Assembly (NCBI GenBank): GCA_965153355.1
Contig: OZ231126.1
Location: 101,370,001 to 101,434,000 of the forward strand
Direction of reading: 5' to 3'
Length of the DNA stretch: 64,000 nt
Origin: Flaccisagitta enflata
Taxonomy: Eukaryota > Chaetognatha > Sagittoidea > Aphragmophora
Shown here piece by piece: positions 45,521-56,993 of this stretch. Below the pieces are notes generated by a model, which saw only the letters and a list, made by a program, of their open reading frames with translations, was not told where the DNA came from and searched no databases. Position 1 is the stretch's first letter. Each line of letters opens with the position of its first letter. The position numbers were made by a program, and so were the translations under genes.

Positions 45521-47560
45521 GAATAAGCGGTTGGAGGACAAAGCAAATAGCAACATTCAGCAAAAACATTCAAGCATTTACAAAGATAAAGGAAATCCTG
45601 TATCCAAGAGAATTAAAATCATTAATCTGAAGGTAACTGAATTAAATCAAAGACATGTCAAAAATAGATTTAAGCAGCTTTGAAAACAATAGGGAACATT
45701 GAAGGATTCAAAATTTCTAATCTCAAGTTTAAAAGAAAGAAAAGAAGGATAAAATCATAAATCAGCTTTCCTCAGAATCATGATTGAATAAACAGTTTAT
45801 TTACACACATAGTTACCTGAAACCAAAAAAAATAATGAAAAAAAAATCTAACAACATTGTGTTATAGAGGAAGATTATGTTAGTATCATAAGGAGGGTTG
45901 TTATTTATCGCCACCAATAATTTCCTGAGAATATTTCATTCATCATGAATGTAAGACTTAACTATGGCTTTCATGACAAAATGATTTCTCTAGCAATATA
46001 GATTTGAAAAGACAAAATAGGAAATTCTTTACTAAGAACAATAAAAGGAACTACAGCTTTTTAAACACCAACTATTGTCAAATTCTAAATATGAAACGTT
46101 GCCTTGTATAATCATGAGTGATTAAGGTGAAAATTTAGTCGCAATAAGCCATTGATCCAATTCTAAAATGGTCTATCATCGAGCATAAAGTATTAGCGTC
46201 CTTCAATCAAACTGTCTCACATGTCACTACAAAATTAGTTTCATGCTATTCCATAGTTTCATTACCAAGGCCGAGGCTATATGGGCATGATTAAAAATAA
46301 TCTAATTTTGATGCAAAAAAAATAAAAACAAAAACTTACTTTCCAGTAACAAAGAGCCTATCTGAATAGAGTATAAAAGACATAGGTGTATAAATTTAGG
46401 CCCAAGCCCTGTATATTTAACCAAATATCACAGCTTCCCAAATCTTATTTGTAGATTAAGCTGCAGAACACGGACAAACTTGCAGCTCAGCCCTTCACCG
46501 TCAAGGTATTTTAGCATAGCCATTATTTCCTCTCATTTAAGTGGCCTCCTGCCATAGAGTTATCAGGTGTATACATTGCTCATGACTACCTCTCATCCTG
46601 ACCTGTTTGAAATGTACTTCAACTTATGAATGAACTAGTATCTTGACTTGCTTGCCTTAAACGTCTTGTCAAGATTAGCCACAAGATTATCAAGCTGCAG
46701 TAAATCTTGATTGCCGCAGTAGAACCTCGCTTTTCCTCCCAAGTTCTTTTCTGGAAGGTCTGTCACCCTTATGTCTCTTTCCACTTTGACTGTCATTTGT
46801 TTTTGCAGCATCGCCTTCCGCCACCGCTTGGCTCTTCAGATGTCAAATATCAAATCCTAGCAAAATTGCAGCAGTGGAACCACGCATTTCTCTGTAATCC
46901 ATACTCTATGCAATTGATTTGTCAAGGTCCAATTCCTCTATGTCGCCTTTACGAGAACTGTGTCATTTTTCACGACGTCGCCATACGCCGCTTGGCTTCG
47001 ACATTGCATCGATCGGTTGCTTGCCTTTCGTTAATGGCAGCGATACGGATCATTCGCTTAAAGATCGTTGCCGGGATCCATCTGTGAGGATGGAGAAAGA
47101 GTAGTTCTAAAGCTAAATTGTGTTTCCTAGAACAAATGCCCTCAAGGTAATTCTAATCGTAGCCATGACTTCCTTAGTATTGCTCAAGCAGCCAACTGCA
47201 TAACGCTATCAACTATGCTTTGAGGCAGGACCCAAATTCCTTTGGTTACATCACATGATTTGCAAGATCCCTCAATTGCGCGTGATACGCCCTAATTCCC
47301 CTTCAAAGTTAGGCATTTGTTATTTTCCAGTGCTCCTTTCTTGCATATTTATACTGTATCATGTTAACTTCCGACTAGTCAATGTTTCAGTCATTTTTCA
47401 GACACCCTCGAGTCGATGTCTAGTCTGATTTATTTTTCTTAACCGTGGCAAAAATCAGTAAAACCCTGTACATTATTTGTGTGTGGCGTTTGTAAATTTC
47501 ACAGTTCATGCCTTCTTCGACTGGGTGATCCCTTTTACAATTGCCATTCTGAGTCTGGAT
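45521..47560. other. Non-coding interior of the 16-kb element
   Basis: No gene supported. A diverged tandem duplication of ~160 bp lies at about 46707-47030 (GCCGCAGTAGAACCTCGC and GCAGCAGTGGAACCACGC are equivalent points). The rest is AT-rich. Confidence 0.45.
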
Positions 47561-47569
47561 TCTTACCAC

Positions 47570-47745
47570 TGTCTTGGAGTGCACACTTTTGGAGTGCACT
47601 GTCTGGGAGTGAGCTGTCTGGGAGTGCACTGTCTTGGAGTGCACTGTCTGGGAGTGTGCTGTCTGGGAGTGCACCGTCTGGGAGTGCACCGTCTGGGAGT
47701 GCACTGTCTGGGAGTGCACCGTCTGGGAGTGCACCATTTAACAAA
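47570..47745 (-). repeat. 15-bp array coding for ALPDS/ALPDG
   Basis: About 11 units of GAGTGCACTGTCTGG (plus strand). On the minus strand the 47535-47744 frame reads repeats of ALPDG, ALPDS and ALQDS. It is in the same phase as the giant ORF but separated from it by stops. It resembles the ALQDP array at 49555-50410 in coding pattern though not in DNA sequence. Confidence 0.7.
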
Positions 47746-48059
47746 ATGACAGTTCATGCATCTTTCTACTTGGGTGAGATTGAACTCAGGCTTTTTGAGT
47801 CTGCTTCAAGTGTCCAAAAGCTTAGTAGGGTCGGCATTAGCTTGGCGGGGTTATCTCTTATAAGAGTTGGAGTTAAATCTACATCCAAGAGCTTTAACTT
47901 CAACAGATCACAATTGCCTTGATTCCTAGTTATATACAATGATGGTGAATCTCAAAATTTTGATTTATGTATTACTTTTTTTCAATACAATCTGACATAG
48001 TCCTTTTGTTTGTTGTGGGACAGTTTGATGGACACCCAATCGCGATGGCTGATGTTGAG

Positions 48060-48791
48060 TTAAAATAACTTTTGTCGCATCCGATTCTGGGTGGCTGTCA
48101 TTGAAGGTGCTTGCTTCTTCAGTCTTTGCTCGCACCATTTGTAGACATTTCTCTGACCGTTGAGTTTGTCAGTGGTTTTCCTTTGCTGTGCACCCTCACT
48201 TTTGCCCAATAACTTTGAATCCATACCAATTGTTTTGCTGTAATTTTTGAATCCTTGGCCAAATTTCATCTCAAGTCCACCAGTATTGACAGTTTCAATT
48301 GCCAATTTGATATCGTGCATCTTTGCTTCTGATATTACAGCTAAAGATGAGTGCTTTTCACCTTTGAATTCCCCCATTCCAACTGGCAGCTCATTGTTTG
48401 TGCTGTGAATTCTCAAGACTGCAAGAGTATGTGCTTTAATTGGTTTTTCATTTTTCTTTATCCAGTCTCCTGAGTTTACCAGTTGTCTCTTTTGCTCCAT
48501 AGTTTGATGCCTGCCATCATTCTTTGCCTGGATTAAGTTGGTTTTTGACCCTTCTCGTAAAGCAGATTTTTGCTGAGAGTCTTTCCAGGTTGTGGATGTC
48601 TCTGGATAGTCAACTGTTGTAGAGGGAAGGACCTTGGTGTTTTCCTTCTTATCCATCCCATGATAGGTCTGGAACCATGATTGCAAGTACTGAAGTGGGA
48701 ATTTCACGGCATCTGCAACTTCAAATCTTACCATTTCAGGGTAAATCATAACTTTTTCACTTTGATTTTCTTCTGATGGTTTGTTCCTTGC
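48060..48791 (-). CDS. In-frame extension after the UGA of the giant ORF
   Basis: Directly after the UGA at 48792-48794 the same frame stays open for 14 codons to a Met (48749) and then 229 more residues to TAA at 48060. The product is hydrophilic: a V-R-F-E-V-A-D segment, then Lys/Glu/Gln-rich sequence (MEQKRQLVNSGDWIKKNEK), ELPVGMGEFKGEKHSSLAV and a basic end. No known domain seen. It may be a readthrough domain of the giant protein, a separate exon or a decayed 3' part; nothing in the sequence decides. Confidence 0.45.
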   Translation of the reverse strand, partial: ARNKPSEENQSEKVMIYPEMVRFEVADAVKFPLQYLQSWFQTYHGMDKKENTKVLPSTTVDYPETSTTWKDSQQKSALREGSKTNLIQAKNDGRHQTMEQKRQLVNSGDWIKKNEKPIKAHTLAVLRIHSTNNELPVGMGEFKGEKHSSLAVISEAKMHDIKLAIETVNTGGLEMKFGQGFKNYSKTIGMDSKLLGKSEGAQQRKTTDKLNGQRNVYKWCEQRLKKQAPSMTATQNRMRQKLF

Positions 48792-51700
48792 TCAATCACC
48801 ATTGTTAGCATCCATCTCAATATTTTGGACATGGTTGATGACTTTGATATTTTTTCTGTCAAATGATGGATGAAGTTTTTGGTACATGAGGTATTGCAAG
48901 TTTTCTACAATACCAGGTGTCAACCTGTGATTCACATGTACTTTCATTTCAACTTGATTGATCTTCATTGTGCAATTTGGTGAAGAGAAAATTGTCACAA
49001 GAAATGCAAGGAGAATGAGTATAGAGCTTTGACACAACAAATCGCAGGGTACACCATACTTACCTCTGGCATTCCTGGCATTTGTGGCTTCATAAGCTGT
49101 CTGGGCTGCATTCATGTAACCTCCCTGATCCTCCACTCTCTCAGCAGCTTTGCGCCAGCAAGTGATTTTATCTGTGCTTCCATTCTTATTCATTGACTTG
49201 TTACCATTGCTGCCAATTAAGCTTGGGGGTTGATACTTTTTGGTAGGCTTCTTGCACTGAAGCTGTTTTACAACCCGCTTATTAGATGTAAAAGTGCTGG
49301 AGTCGCATATGTCAGGCACCTGTTCATGGAGTGAATTATCATTGAAGGTAGGGTCAACAAGTGCATTCTCATCAAATGTATGTTTCATGAGTGCTTGATT
49401 GATCGGTGCCTTGTCCTTGAGTGCTTGATACTTGGGAACCTGATCATAGAGAGCCTGATCCTTCAGCACCTGATTGTTAAGGGTCAGGGCGTCAAGCGCC
49501 TTATGGTTAAGCGCCTGATTGCTGAGCGCCTGTTCATTGAAAGCACAGTCTTGAAGTGCAGGATCTTGAAGTGCAGGATCTTGGAGAGCAGGATCTTGGA
49601 GCGCAGGATCTTGGAGTGCAGGATCTTGAAGCGCAGGATCTTGGAGCGCAGGATCTTGGAGCGCAGGATCTTGGAGCGCAGGATCTTGGAGCGCAGGATC
49701 TTGGAGCGCAGGATCTTGGAGCGCAGGATCTTGGAGCTCAGGATCTTGGAGCGCAGGATCTTGGAGCGCAGGATCTTGGAGCGCAGGATCTTGGAGCTCA
49801 GGATCTTGGAGCGCAGGATCTTGGAGCGCAGGATCTTGGAGCGCAGGATCTTGGAGCGCAGGATCTTGGAGCGCAGGATCTTGGAGCGCAGGATCTTGGA
49901 GCGCAGGATCTTGGAGCGCAGGATCTTGGAGCGCAGGATCTTGGAGCGCAGGATCTTGGAGCGCAGGATCTTGGAGCGCAGGAACTTGGAGCGCAGGAAC
50001 TTGGAGCGCAGGAACTTGGAGCGCAGGAACTTGGAGCGCAGGAACTTGGAGCGCAGGAACTTGGAGCGCAGGAACTTGGAGCGCAGGAACTTGGAGCGCA
50101 GGAACTTGGAGCGCAGGAACTTGGAGCGCAGGAACTTGGAGCGCAGGATCTTGGAGCGCAGGATCTTGGAGCGCAGGAACTTGGAGCGCAGGAACTTGGA
50201 GCTCAGGAACTTGGAGCGCAGGATCTTGGAGCGCAGGAACTTGGAGCGCAGGATCTTGGAGCGCAGGAACTTGGAGCGCAGGAACTTGGAGCGCAGGAAC
50301 TTGGAGCGCAGGAACTTGGAGCGCAGGATCTTGGAGCGCAGGATCTTGGGGCGCGTCATCTTGGAGCGCGTCATCTTGGAGCATGTCATTTTGGAGCGCG
50401 TCATCTTGGAGCGCACCTTTGAGTGCCCAACCCTCTATTTGACAATCCTTTGGTGCACCATCTTTAATTGCACAATCCTCAAGTCCATGATCCTTGGGCG
50501 CATGATCCTCAAGTGCACAATCTTCGGGTCTAGGGCCATCAAACAAATGTTCGCTGAGAGCAGGATTGTAGACAACACAATTGCTATGAGCCTGATTGTC
50601 TAGGGCACAGTTGATAAGAGCGTGATCCTTAGAAATACTGATGCCACAGGCAAGGTTGCTCCTTTCATTCTTGATCACATTGGTGATAAGTGCTTTATCT
50701 GTTGTGTTGTTCTCTTTATCCTGATTTCCTGGTGATGTGTAATTAGGTAGTCTCTCCCAAAGTTCTAGCTTGATCTCAGGTTTGCCAAGGAGGTTTTCCC
50801 CACATTTGGGACATGGTTCAGGTATTAGTGTTTTCTCATGCTCATACATGGTCCCTGCATCTGGCACAGGTTTATCATTATTAAGTTCGGTTGTGCGTTC
50901 CTTGATTTCAAATAGTACATTTTTATCATTCCTCATTAAATCTTCATTCTCTACCACATCCTTCTTTCCCCCTGAGGTATTATGAAAATTTACATTTCCG
51001 TTTGACATTCTATTCAGACCTTGATTTTTCATTGATATCCTCTGACATAGGTTTTTATTTCCTCTTGAGTAGCTGTTATGTGCCTTCTCTGTGGATATGG
51101 GTAATCTAGGATCACTTTCCCATTCTGTTTTCAGCACAAATACCAGTTTATTAAGTGCGCAACTGTCCAGGGCGCAAATGTCATGTTCAAGATTGAGGGC
51201 GCAATTGCTTTGTGCAGAGTAGTCCAGTTCACAATTTTCAAGTGCGCAATCCTCAAGTGCACAATCAATTGCACAACGTTCATGAACTTGATTGTCAAAA
51301 GCATCAGATATAATATGAGGTTTAACTTCCCAAGGACTTATTGAGCTATGATCAAGTGTGCTATGATTGAGTGCGCTATGGTCAATTCTGCCACGGTCAA
51401 GTGCATCATGATCCGGTGCGCCATGATTCAGTGGCATAAAAACATGGCTTTCTGCAACCTTTTTCTTTTCTGAGGTATCATGAAATTGTAGACTTATGTT
51501 TGTCATCTCAATTAAGGCTTTACGGCCTTCTGATAATGATCCATGATACACTATTTCATTCCCCCTTGAGTTGTGAAGAGTATTTTCTGTGGTTCTGGGT
51601 GGTGCTTCTGCTTCAATCCTAGGTATTTTTTTGGAGTCATGTACAGGTTTGGGAAAAGGGTTTGAGTTCAAATTTGGCACTGAATTTTCAATAAACTTGA

Positions 51701-53945
51701 CAACTTTACTTAAGTTGCTACCACTGTATCTGCTCTTGCCACAACTGCCACTATTGAAGGATTCTGCATTATTTTTGATGCAATTCAATTTTTTTTTATT
51801 TTCATCTGAATGTCCAAAATCCTCTTTCTTGTTGTCTGCAGATGGATATTTCTTGCATTCTTTACCATCATTTTCCAAAGCTTTTGCATCTTGTTTAGTC
51901 TGCCAAAGAGGATCAAATTTCAAATCTGAGCAATGATGTGAATGTTGGGCTTGCTTAAACCACTTATCCAAGTCATATCTTGCCGTATATTCAGGATAAG
52001 ACTCAGATCCTGCAACAGATATTGACTGTGTCTGAAACTTAAATTTGAACTCTGCGACAGACGGAGTCTCGGGCTCTGCGACAGACGGAGTCTCGGGCTC
52101 TGCGACAGACGGAGTCTCGGGCTCTGCGACAGACGGAGTCTCGGGCTCTGCGACAGACGGAGTCTCGGGCTCTGCGACAGACGGAGTCTCGGGCTCTGCG
52201 ACAGACGGAGTCTCGGGCTCTGCGACAGACGGAGTCTCAGACTCTGCGACAGACGGAGTCTCGGACTCTGCGACAGACGGAGTCTCGGACTCTGCGACAG
52301 ATGGAGTCTCGGACTCTGCGACAGACTCGGTCTGGGACTCTGCGACAGACTCGGTCTGGGACTCTGCGACAGACTCGGTCTGGGACTCTGCGACAGACTC
52401 GGTCTGGGACTCTGCGACAGACTCGGTCTGGGACTCTGCGACAGACTCGGTCTGGGACTCTGCGACTGACTCGGTCTGGGACTCTGCGACAGACTCGGTC
52501 TCGGACTCTGCGACAGACTCGGTCTCGGACTCTGCGACAGACTCGGTCTCGGACTCTGCGACAGACTCGGTCTTGGACTCTGCGACAGACTCGGTCTCAG
52601 ACTCTGCGACAGACTCAGACTCAGATACATCTACAGATAGAGACTTAGCAACAAACAGAATCTCAGACTCAGCAACAGACTCAGTGACAGATGGAGTCTC
52701 GGATGTGACAGATTCACTTTCAGACTCATACTCACTGTCAGATCCAGATTCATAAATGGAAATTGAACCTTGCCATGTTTGCTTGTTTACAGAATTCAGG
52801 CTGCTGTCATTCCCCAAGTCTTTAGGACTTTGTTGTTCTGTACAGCAACTCATAAGAGTCATACCAGAATTCCCTTTGTTTTCGGGGGCACATCTGAAAA
52901 TGGCCCAATTTTCCATTCTGGGGTCAAAGAATCCATCCTCGTCAATCATCTGGGAAATATCCATATGATCATTAAATGCAAGACCTAGTGGAGTATCATT
53001 GTTTGGTTGGATTTGAGGTATGTCAGGTTGTCTGAGTGCCCAACTGTGCTTTGTCATCATTACTGCACTATCATTTGGGGTTCTCCATCCTTGGTTGCGG
53101 TCAATGTTCTTCATGGTATCCATTCTCCATTTGTTAGTTTCTCTTGTTGCTTGACTGGAGAAAGATGGCATACTCTTAGCATGAGGCTGGAGTCGAAGTC
53201 GATCAAGCTGATCAATACCGTGACTCAAATCATTGTTTGTTCCACAAGATTCAGCCTCGGATTCCGCCTCGGATTCAGCCTCAGATTCAGCCTCAGATTC
53301 AGCCTCTGATTCAGACTCAGATTCAGACTCAGATTTGGGTTCAGATTCATTCTCTGATACAAATCCAAATCCGCAAATTTCAGCTTGCCATTCTTGCTTT
53401 TGTAGAGGGTTTTTGACGCTGTTATTGCCCCAGTCTTGGCGAGTGTATAGTTCTTTACAGTACTTCAGAGGATCCAGATCACAATTTGATTTTTGTGAGG
53501 TTCTTGTATCTTGTGATAACCCTCTGTAGGCGTCCCTATTTTCACTTCTTGTGTCATAAAATCCATAATCGTCTATCACCTGGTAGTTATCTACGCCACT
53601 GTTGGTGGCTTGATTGTGTGGGGCATCTCTAATCAGTGGTGGTTGGGTTTGACGGTTTTCAGTTGGTTTGACTTCACGATTCCAAAGGTATGATTCACCA
53701 AATCCATGATTAGATTTAGGTTTCAAGTTGGTAACTTTTGATGCCAATCCAGAATTGAGTTCCGGCATTCCATAGCTATTAATTAATGCCTCCCAGTTTT
53801 GATTGCGGCCTGCATTATTTTTTGTACCTTTTCTCCACTGATTAGCTTCTTTTTGAGCCAGTTTTGCCATTTCAATACTGCTCCACAAAGCATCCGCAGA
53901 AATTGACTTACTTTTCGAAGGTTTCATCATTTCATTTAGTCCCAT
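48792..53945 (-). CDS. Giant modular repeat protein (1717 aa), unrecognised
   Basis: Uninterrupted frame from ATG 53943-53945 to UGA 48792-48794. Seen in order: module 1 (~1-200; [36 protein letters not shown]), Ser-Glu repeats (~202-230); module 2 (~248-402), a diverged duplicate ([37 protein letters not shown]), again ending in Ser-Glu; 24-25 copies of an 8-residue [16 protein letters not shown] unit (~438-635); a middle region with a second duplicated pair ([18 protein letters not shown] and [19 protein letters not shown]) and [15 protein letters not shown] motifs; one CxxC (EPCPKCG); about 57 [10 protein letters not shown] repeats (~1178-1463); and near 1630-1653 a hydrophobic helix ([12 protein letters not shown]). 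A consensus donor AGGTAAGT lies just before that helix, so it could be intronic. Mostly disordered by composition. It lies in sense orientation inside the 16-kb LTR element. Confidence 0.7.
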   Translation of the reverse strand: MGLNEMMKPSKSKSISADALWSSIEMAKLAQKEANQWRKGTKNNAGRNQNWEALINSYGMPELNSGLASKVTNLKPKSNHGFGESYLWNREVKPTENRQTQPPLIRDAPHNQATNSGVDNYQVIDDYGFYDTRSENRDAYRGLSQDTRTSQKSNCDLDPLKYCKELYTRQDWGNNSVKNPLQKQEWQAEICGFGFVSENESEPKSESESESESEAESEAESEAESEAESEAESCGTNNDLSHGIDQLDRLRLQPHAKSMPSFSSQATRETNKWRMDTMKNIDRNQGWRTPNDSAVMMTKHSWALRQPDIPQIQPNNDTPLGLAFNDHMDISQMIDEDGFFDPRMENWAIFRCAPENKGNSGMTLMSCCTEQQSPKDLGNDSSLNSVNKQTWQGSISIYESGSDSEYESESESVTSETPSVTESVAESEILFVAKSLSVDVSESESVAESETESVAESKTESVAESETESVAESETESVAESETESVAESQTESVAESQTESVAESQTESVAESQTESVAESQTESVAESQTESVAESQTESVAESETPSVAESETPSVAESETPSVAESETPSVAEPETPSVAEPETPSVAEPETPSVAEPETPSVAEPETPSVAEPETPSVAEPETPSVAEFKFKFQTQSISVAGSESYPEYTARYDLDKWFKQAQHSHHCSDLKFDPLWQTKQDAKALENDGKECKKYPSADNKKEDFGHSDENKKKLNCIKNNAESFNSGSCGKSRYSGSNLSKVVKFIENSVPNLNSNPFPKPVHDSKKIPRIEAEAPPRTTENTLHNSRGNEIVYHGSLSEGRKALIEMTNISLQFHDTSEKKKVAESHVFMPLNHGAPDHDALDRGRIDHSALNHSTLDHSSISPWEVKPHIISDAFDNQVHERCAIDCALEDCALENCELDYSAQSNCALNLEHDICALDSCALNKLVFVLKTEWESDPRLPISTEKAHNSYSRGNKNLCQRISMKNQGLNRMSNGNVNFHNTSGGKKDVVENEDLMRNDKNVLFEIKERTTELNNDKPVPDAGTMYEHEKTLIPEPCPKCGENLLGKPEIKLELWERLPNYTSPGNQDKENNTTDKALITNVIKNERSNLACGISISKDHALINCALDNQAHSNCVVYNPALSEHLFDGPRPEDCALEDHAPKDHGLEDCAIKDGAPKDCQIEGWALKGALQDDALQNDMLQDDALQDDAPQDPALQDPALQVPALQVPALQVPALQVPALQDPALQVPALQDPALQVPELQVPALQVPALQDPALQDPALQVPALQVPALQVPALQVPALQVPALQVPALQVPALQVPALQVPALQVPALQVPALQDPALQDPALQDPALQDPALQDPALQDPALQDPALQDPALQDPALQDPALQDPALQDPELQDPALQDPALQDPALQDPELQDPALQDPALQDPALQDPALQDPALQDPALQDPALQDPALQDPALQDPALQDPALQDPALQDCAFNEQALSNQALNHKALDALTLNNQVLKDQALYDQVPKYQALKDKAPINQALMKHTFDENALVDPTFNDNSLHEQVPDICDSSTFTSNKRVVKQLQCKKPTKKYQPPSLIGSNGNKSMNKNGSTDKITCWRKAAERVEDQGGYMNAAQTAYEATNARNARGKYGVPCDLLCQSSILILLAFLVTIFSSPNCTMKINQVEMKVHVNHRLTPGIVENLQYLMYQKLHPSFDRKNIKVINHVQNIEMDANNGD
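49555..50410 (-). repeat. 15-bp minisatellite ([10 protein letters not shown] array)
   Basis: About 57 perfect-length units of GGATCTTGGAGCGCA or GGAACTTGGAGCGCA (plus strand). The T/A difference switches Asp and Val in the protein. Asp-type units dominate 49555-49980; a run of 11 Val-type units follows, then a mixed block. All units keep 15 bp, so the giant ORF stays in frame. Because no unit contains a stop in any phase, other frames across it are also open. Confidence 0.9.
52040..52630 (-). repeat. 24-bp minisatellite (VAESETES array)
   Basis: About 24-25 units of TCTGCGACAGACTCGGTCTCGGAC and variants within the giant ORF. Variants are blocked: CCGGAGTCTCGGGCTC-type (Pro) at one end, GGTCTGGGAC (Gln) in the middle, GGTCTCGGAC (Glu) at the other. 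This is the pattern expected from local unit duplication. Confidence 0.9.
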
Positions 53946-54337
53946 CACGCCTTCGCTAGATCATGAGTGTGCCTTTTAGTCTATGTGTGAGTCAAAATGC
54001 GATGTTCCATTTTCACGGTTCTTTCTGCACAAATTCTCTTGATCAATGGGCATGTAACTGAAAATGATGTACTTATGTTATTCAAGCAGATGGAGTCATC
54101 CTCTCTTGATTGATGTTTTGGTTCATCTCTTCATTGTGTTCATTCAATGCATTAAATCAGTCTGTACCTGTTAACTCATCAAGCTTTGTTGTTGGCCTGG
54201 CCTATGGCTATTTCCGTTAAAGATATATGTTTGTACAGATTGCTACCTGCTTCTGCTGAAGTTGGGCACACGCGATGTGATGGAGGGCTGTGGGCAAGAC
54301 TACTCTTGTCGCATTTGGCCAAGGTCAGCTCTTAAAA

Positions 54338-54428
54338 CAAGGCCAAGTAGGCCAATAAGGACAGACCTACCAACCGAATGACCGACGGACACAGCCAGTT
54401 ATTGAGGTGCTTTGTCGCACCTAAAAAG
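54338..54428 (+). repeat. Family-2 repeat, copy 6 (short)
   Basis: CAAGGCC start, ACCAACCGAATGACCGACGG tract and a degenerate end (GCTTTGTCGCACCTAAAAAG). The G-rich middle is missing. Confidence 0.6.
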
Positions 54429-54446
54429 TATTTTATGAACACCTAA

Positions 54447-54634
54447 CAGGGCCGGATACACAGCTACCTCAGTCGCGTGTTGGTGGGCAGAAGCAGTGAT
54501 AGAAAAGATAACTAGGGCATTTGGGTAGGAGCAGTGAGCTCAAAAGGCTTAAAAACGCCAAAGAAGTAAAATGTGGACCAACCAACCAACAGATGGACAA
54601 GGCGAGAGAAAGTCATATAGTACACAACTTAAAA
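54447..54634 (+). repeat. Family-2 repeat, copy 7
   Basis: CAGGGCCGGATACACAGCTA, TTGGTGGGCAGAAGCAGTG, ACCAACCAACCAACAGATGG and a degraded right end TAGTACACAACTTAAAAG. It follows copy 6 by only ~20 bp. Confidence 0.7.
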
Positions 54635-56993
54635 GAAAAGGAGAGGTTCACCGACCCTTGTTGGCAGACAGATCCACTGACAGACAGAACTATCACCAGA
54701 CGGGTAAAACCAGTGCCACATTTACAGACATGTAAACATCAAGGAACTAAGTGATTTAACGGCCAACATAAAAGGGGTACACATTGATTTTATTACAGCT
54801 ATGAATTCAAAGTAGATTTGGTGATGTTTGTGTGCCCATATGAAAGTAAACTATGCAAAACAAAAGTGTTGCTACTTTCTTGCTCAACTCCTTTTTCCTT
54901 ACAATATCACTACTAGATCTTGGTAATGTGAAAAACTAAAATAGCGGAAAAATGTGTAAGATTAGGTGAACATTTTGAACATAAATTTATGCTACAATCG
55001 TCAAAAATTTATGAGAAACAAAGATGGTTTTACAATGGCATTGAGGAGGTAAAAAAGTGAATTATTTCGTTAAAAGAAATCAAACACATTTTGGACCAAA
55101 GGACGGACCTTACTGAATATTAAATAGATACGTTTTGACCATTTGTACGTTTCCAATTTTGCATCTTATCAATCCCTCCTTCGCATCTGATTTTCATTTC
55201 TGATATTCAATGTTATGAATGAAATGGATGTTACCGTGGTTGATTTTGGTCTTTCAATGATACCAAGGCAGAGGGGGCGAGACAAGGGAAATATGGGCGA
55301 TGCCACGGCTGAAGCGTAGCAGTTGGATATATGGCCCTGCAGCTGGAGTGAGATGGTGCTGCAGCAGGAGGACGGCACTGCAGCTGGAGGGAGGATGGCG
55401 GTGGCCCCCTCGGAGGAGGAGGATGGCGGTGGCCCACTCGGAGGAGGAGGATGGCGGTGGCCCACTCGGAGGAGGAGGATGGCGGCGGCCCACTCGGAGG
55501 AGGAGGATGGCGGCGGCCCACTTGAAGGAGGAGGATGGCGGCGGCCCACTTGGAGGAGGAGGATGGCGGCGGCCCACTTGGAGGAGGAGGATGGCGGCGG
55601 CCCGCTCAGAGGAGGAGGATGGCGGTGGCCCACTCGGAGGAAGAGGATGGCGGTGGCCCACTCGGAGGAAGAGGATGGCGGTGGCCCACTCGGAGGAGGA
55701 GGATGGCGGTGGCCCACTCGGAGGAGGAGTATGGCGGTGGCCCACTCGGAGGAGGAGGATGGCGGTGACCCACTCGGAGGAAGAGGATGGCGGCGGCCCA
55801 CTCGGAGGAGGAGGATGGCGGTGGCCCACTCGGAGGAGGAGGATGGCGGCGGTCCACTCGGAGGATGGGAGCAGCCCACTCGGAGAAGGAGGATGGCGGT
55901 GGCCCACTCGGAGGAGGAGGATGGCGGTGGCCCACTCGGAGGAGGATGGCGGTGGCCCACTCGGAGGAGGAGGATGGCGGTGGCCCACTCGGAGGAGGAG
56001 GATGATGGAGGCCCACTCGGAGGAGGATGGCGGTGGCCCACTCGGAGGAGGAGGATGGCGGTGGCCCACTTGGAGGAGGAGGATGGCGATGGCCCACTCG
56101 GAGGAGGAGGATGGCGGTGGCCCACTTGGAGGAGGAGGATGGCGGTGGTCCACTCGGAGGAGGAGGATGGCGGTGGTCTTGGAGGAGGAGGATGGCGGTG
56201 GTCCACTTGGAGGAGGAGGATGGCGGTGGTTCACTTGGAGGAGGAGGATGGCGGTGGTCCACTCGGAGGAGGAGGATGGCTGTGGTCCACTCGGAGGAGG
56301 AGGATGGCGGTGGTCCACTCAGTGGAGGAGGATGGCGGTGGTCCACTCAGTGGAGGAGGATGGCGGTGGTCCACACGGAGGAGGATGGCGGTGGCCCACT
56401 CGGAAGGAGGAGGATGGCGGCGGCCCACTCGGAGGAGGATGATGGCGGCGGCCCACTCGGAGGAGGAGGATGGCGGCGGCCCACTCGGAGGAGGAGGATG
56501 GCGGTGGCCCACTTGGAGGAGGAGGATGGCGGTGGCCCACTCGGAGGAGGAGGATGGCGGTGGCCCACTCGGAGGAGGAGGATGGCGGTGGCCCACTCGG
56601 AGGAGGAGGATGGTGGCCCACTCGGAGGAGTAGGATGGCGGTGGCCCACTTGGTGAAGGAGGATGGCGGTGGTCCACTCGGAGGAGGAGGATGGCGGTGG
56701 CCCACTCGGAGGAAGAGGATGGTGGTGGCCCACTTGGAGGAAGAGGATGGCGGTGGCCCACTCAGAGGAGGAGGAGGATGGCGGTGGCCCACTCGGAGGA
56801 GGAGGATGGCGGTGGCCCACTCGGAGGAGGAGGATGGCGGTGGCCCACTCGGAGGAGGAGGATGGCGGTGGCCCACTCGGAGGAAGAGGATGGCGGCGGC
56901 CCACTCGGAGGAGGAGGATGGCGGTGGCCCACTCGGAGGAGGAGGATGGCGGTGGCCCTCTTGGAGGAGGAGGATGGCGGTGGTCCACTCGGA

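Larger units (their letters stand above)
53946..55390. other. Leader region without a gene
   Basis: Non-coding interior of the 16-kb element upstream of the giant ORF, apart from two family-2 repeats (54338-54428 and 54447-54634). No promoter element can be assigned. Confidence 0.45.

Noticed and set aside
46707-47104. Plus-strand frame of 126 codons
   Set aside because: It spans a diverged non-coding tandem duplication, opens without ATG and has no motif.
49380-50603. Plus-strand frames of 407 and 288 codons and a second minus-strand frame over the 15-bp array
   Set aside because: The unit has no stop in any phase. Only the minus phase is continuous with 1717 codons of mostly unique sequence.
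51920-52755. Alternative frames over the 24-bp array
   Set aside because: Shadows of the repeat; they end soon after leaving it.
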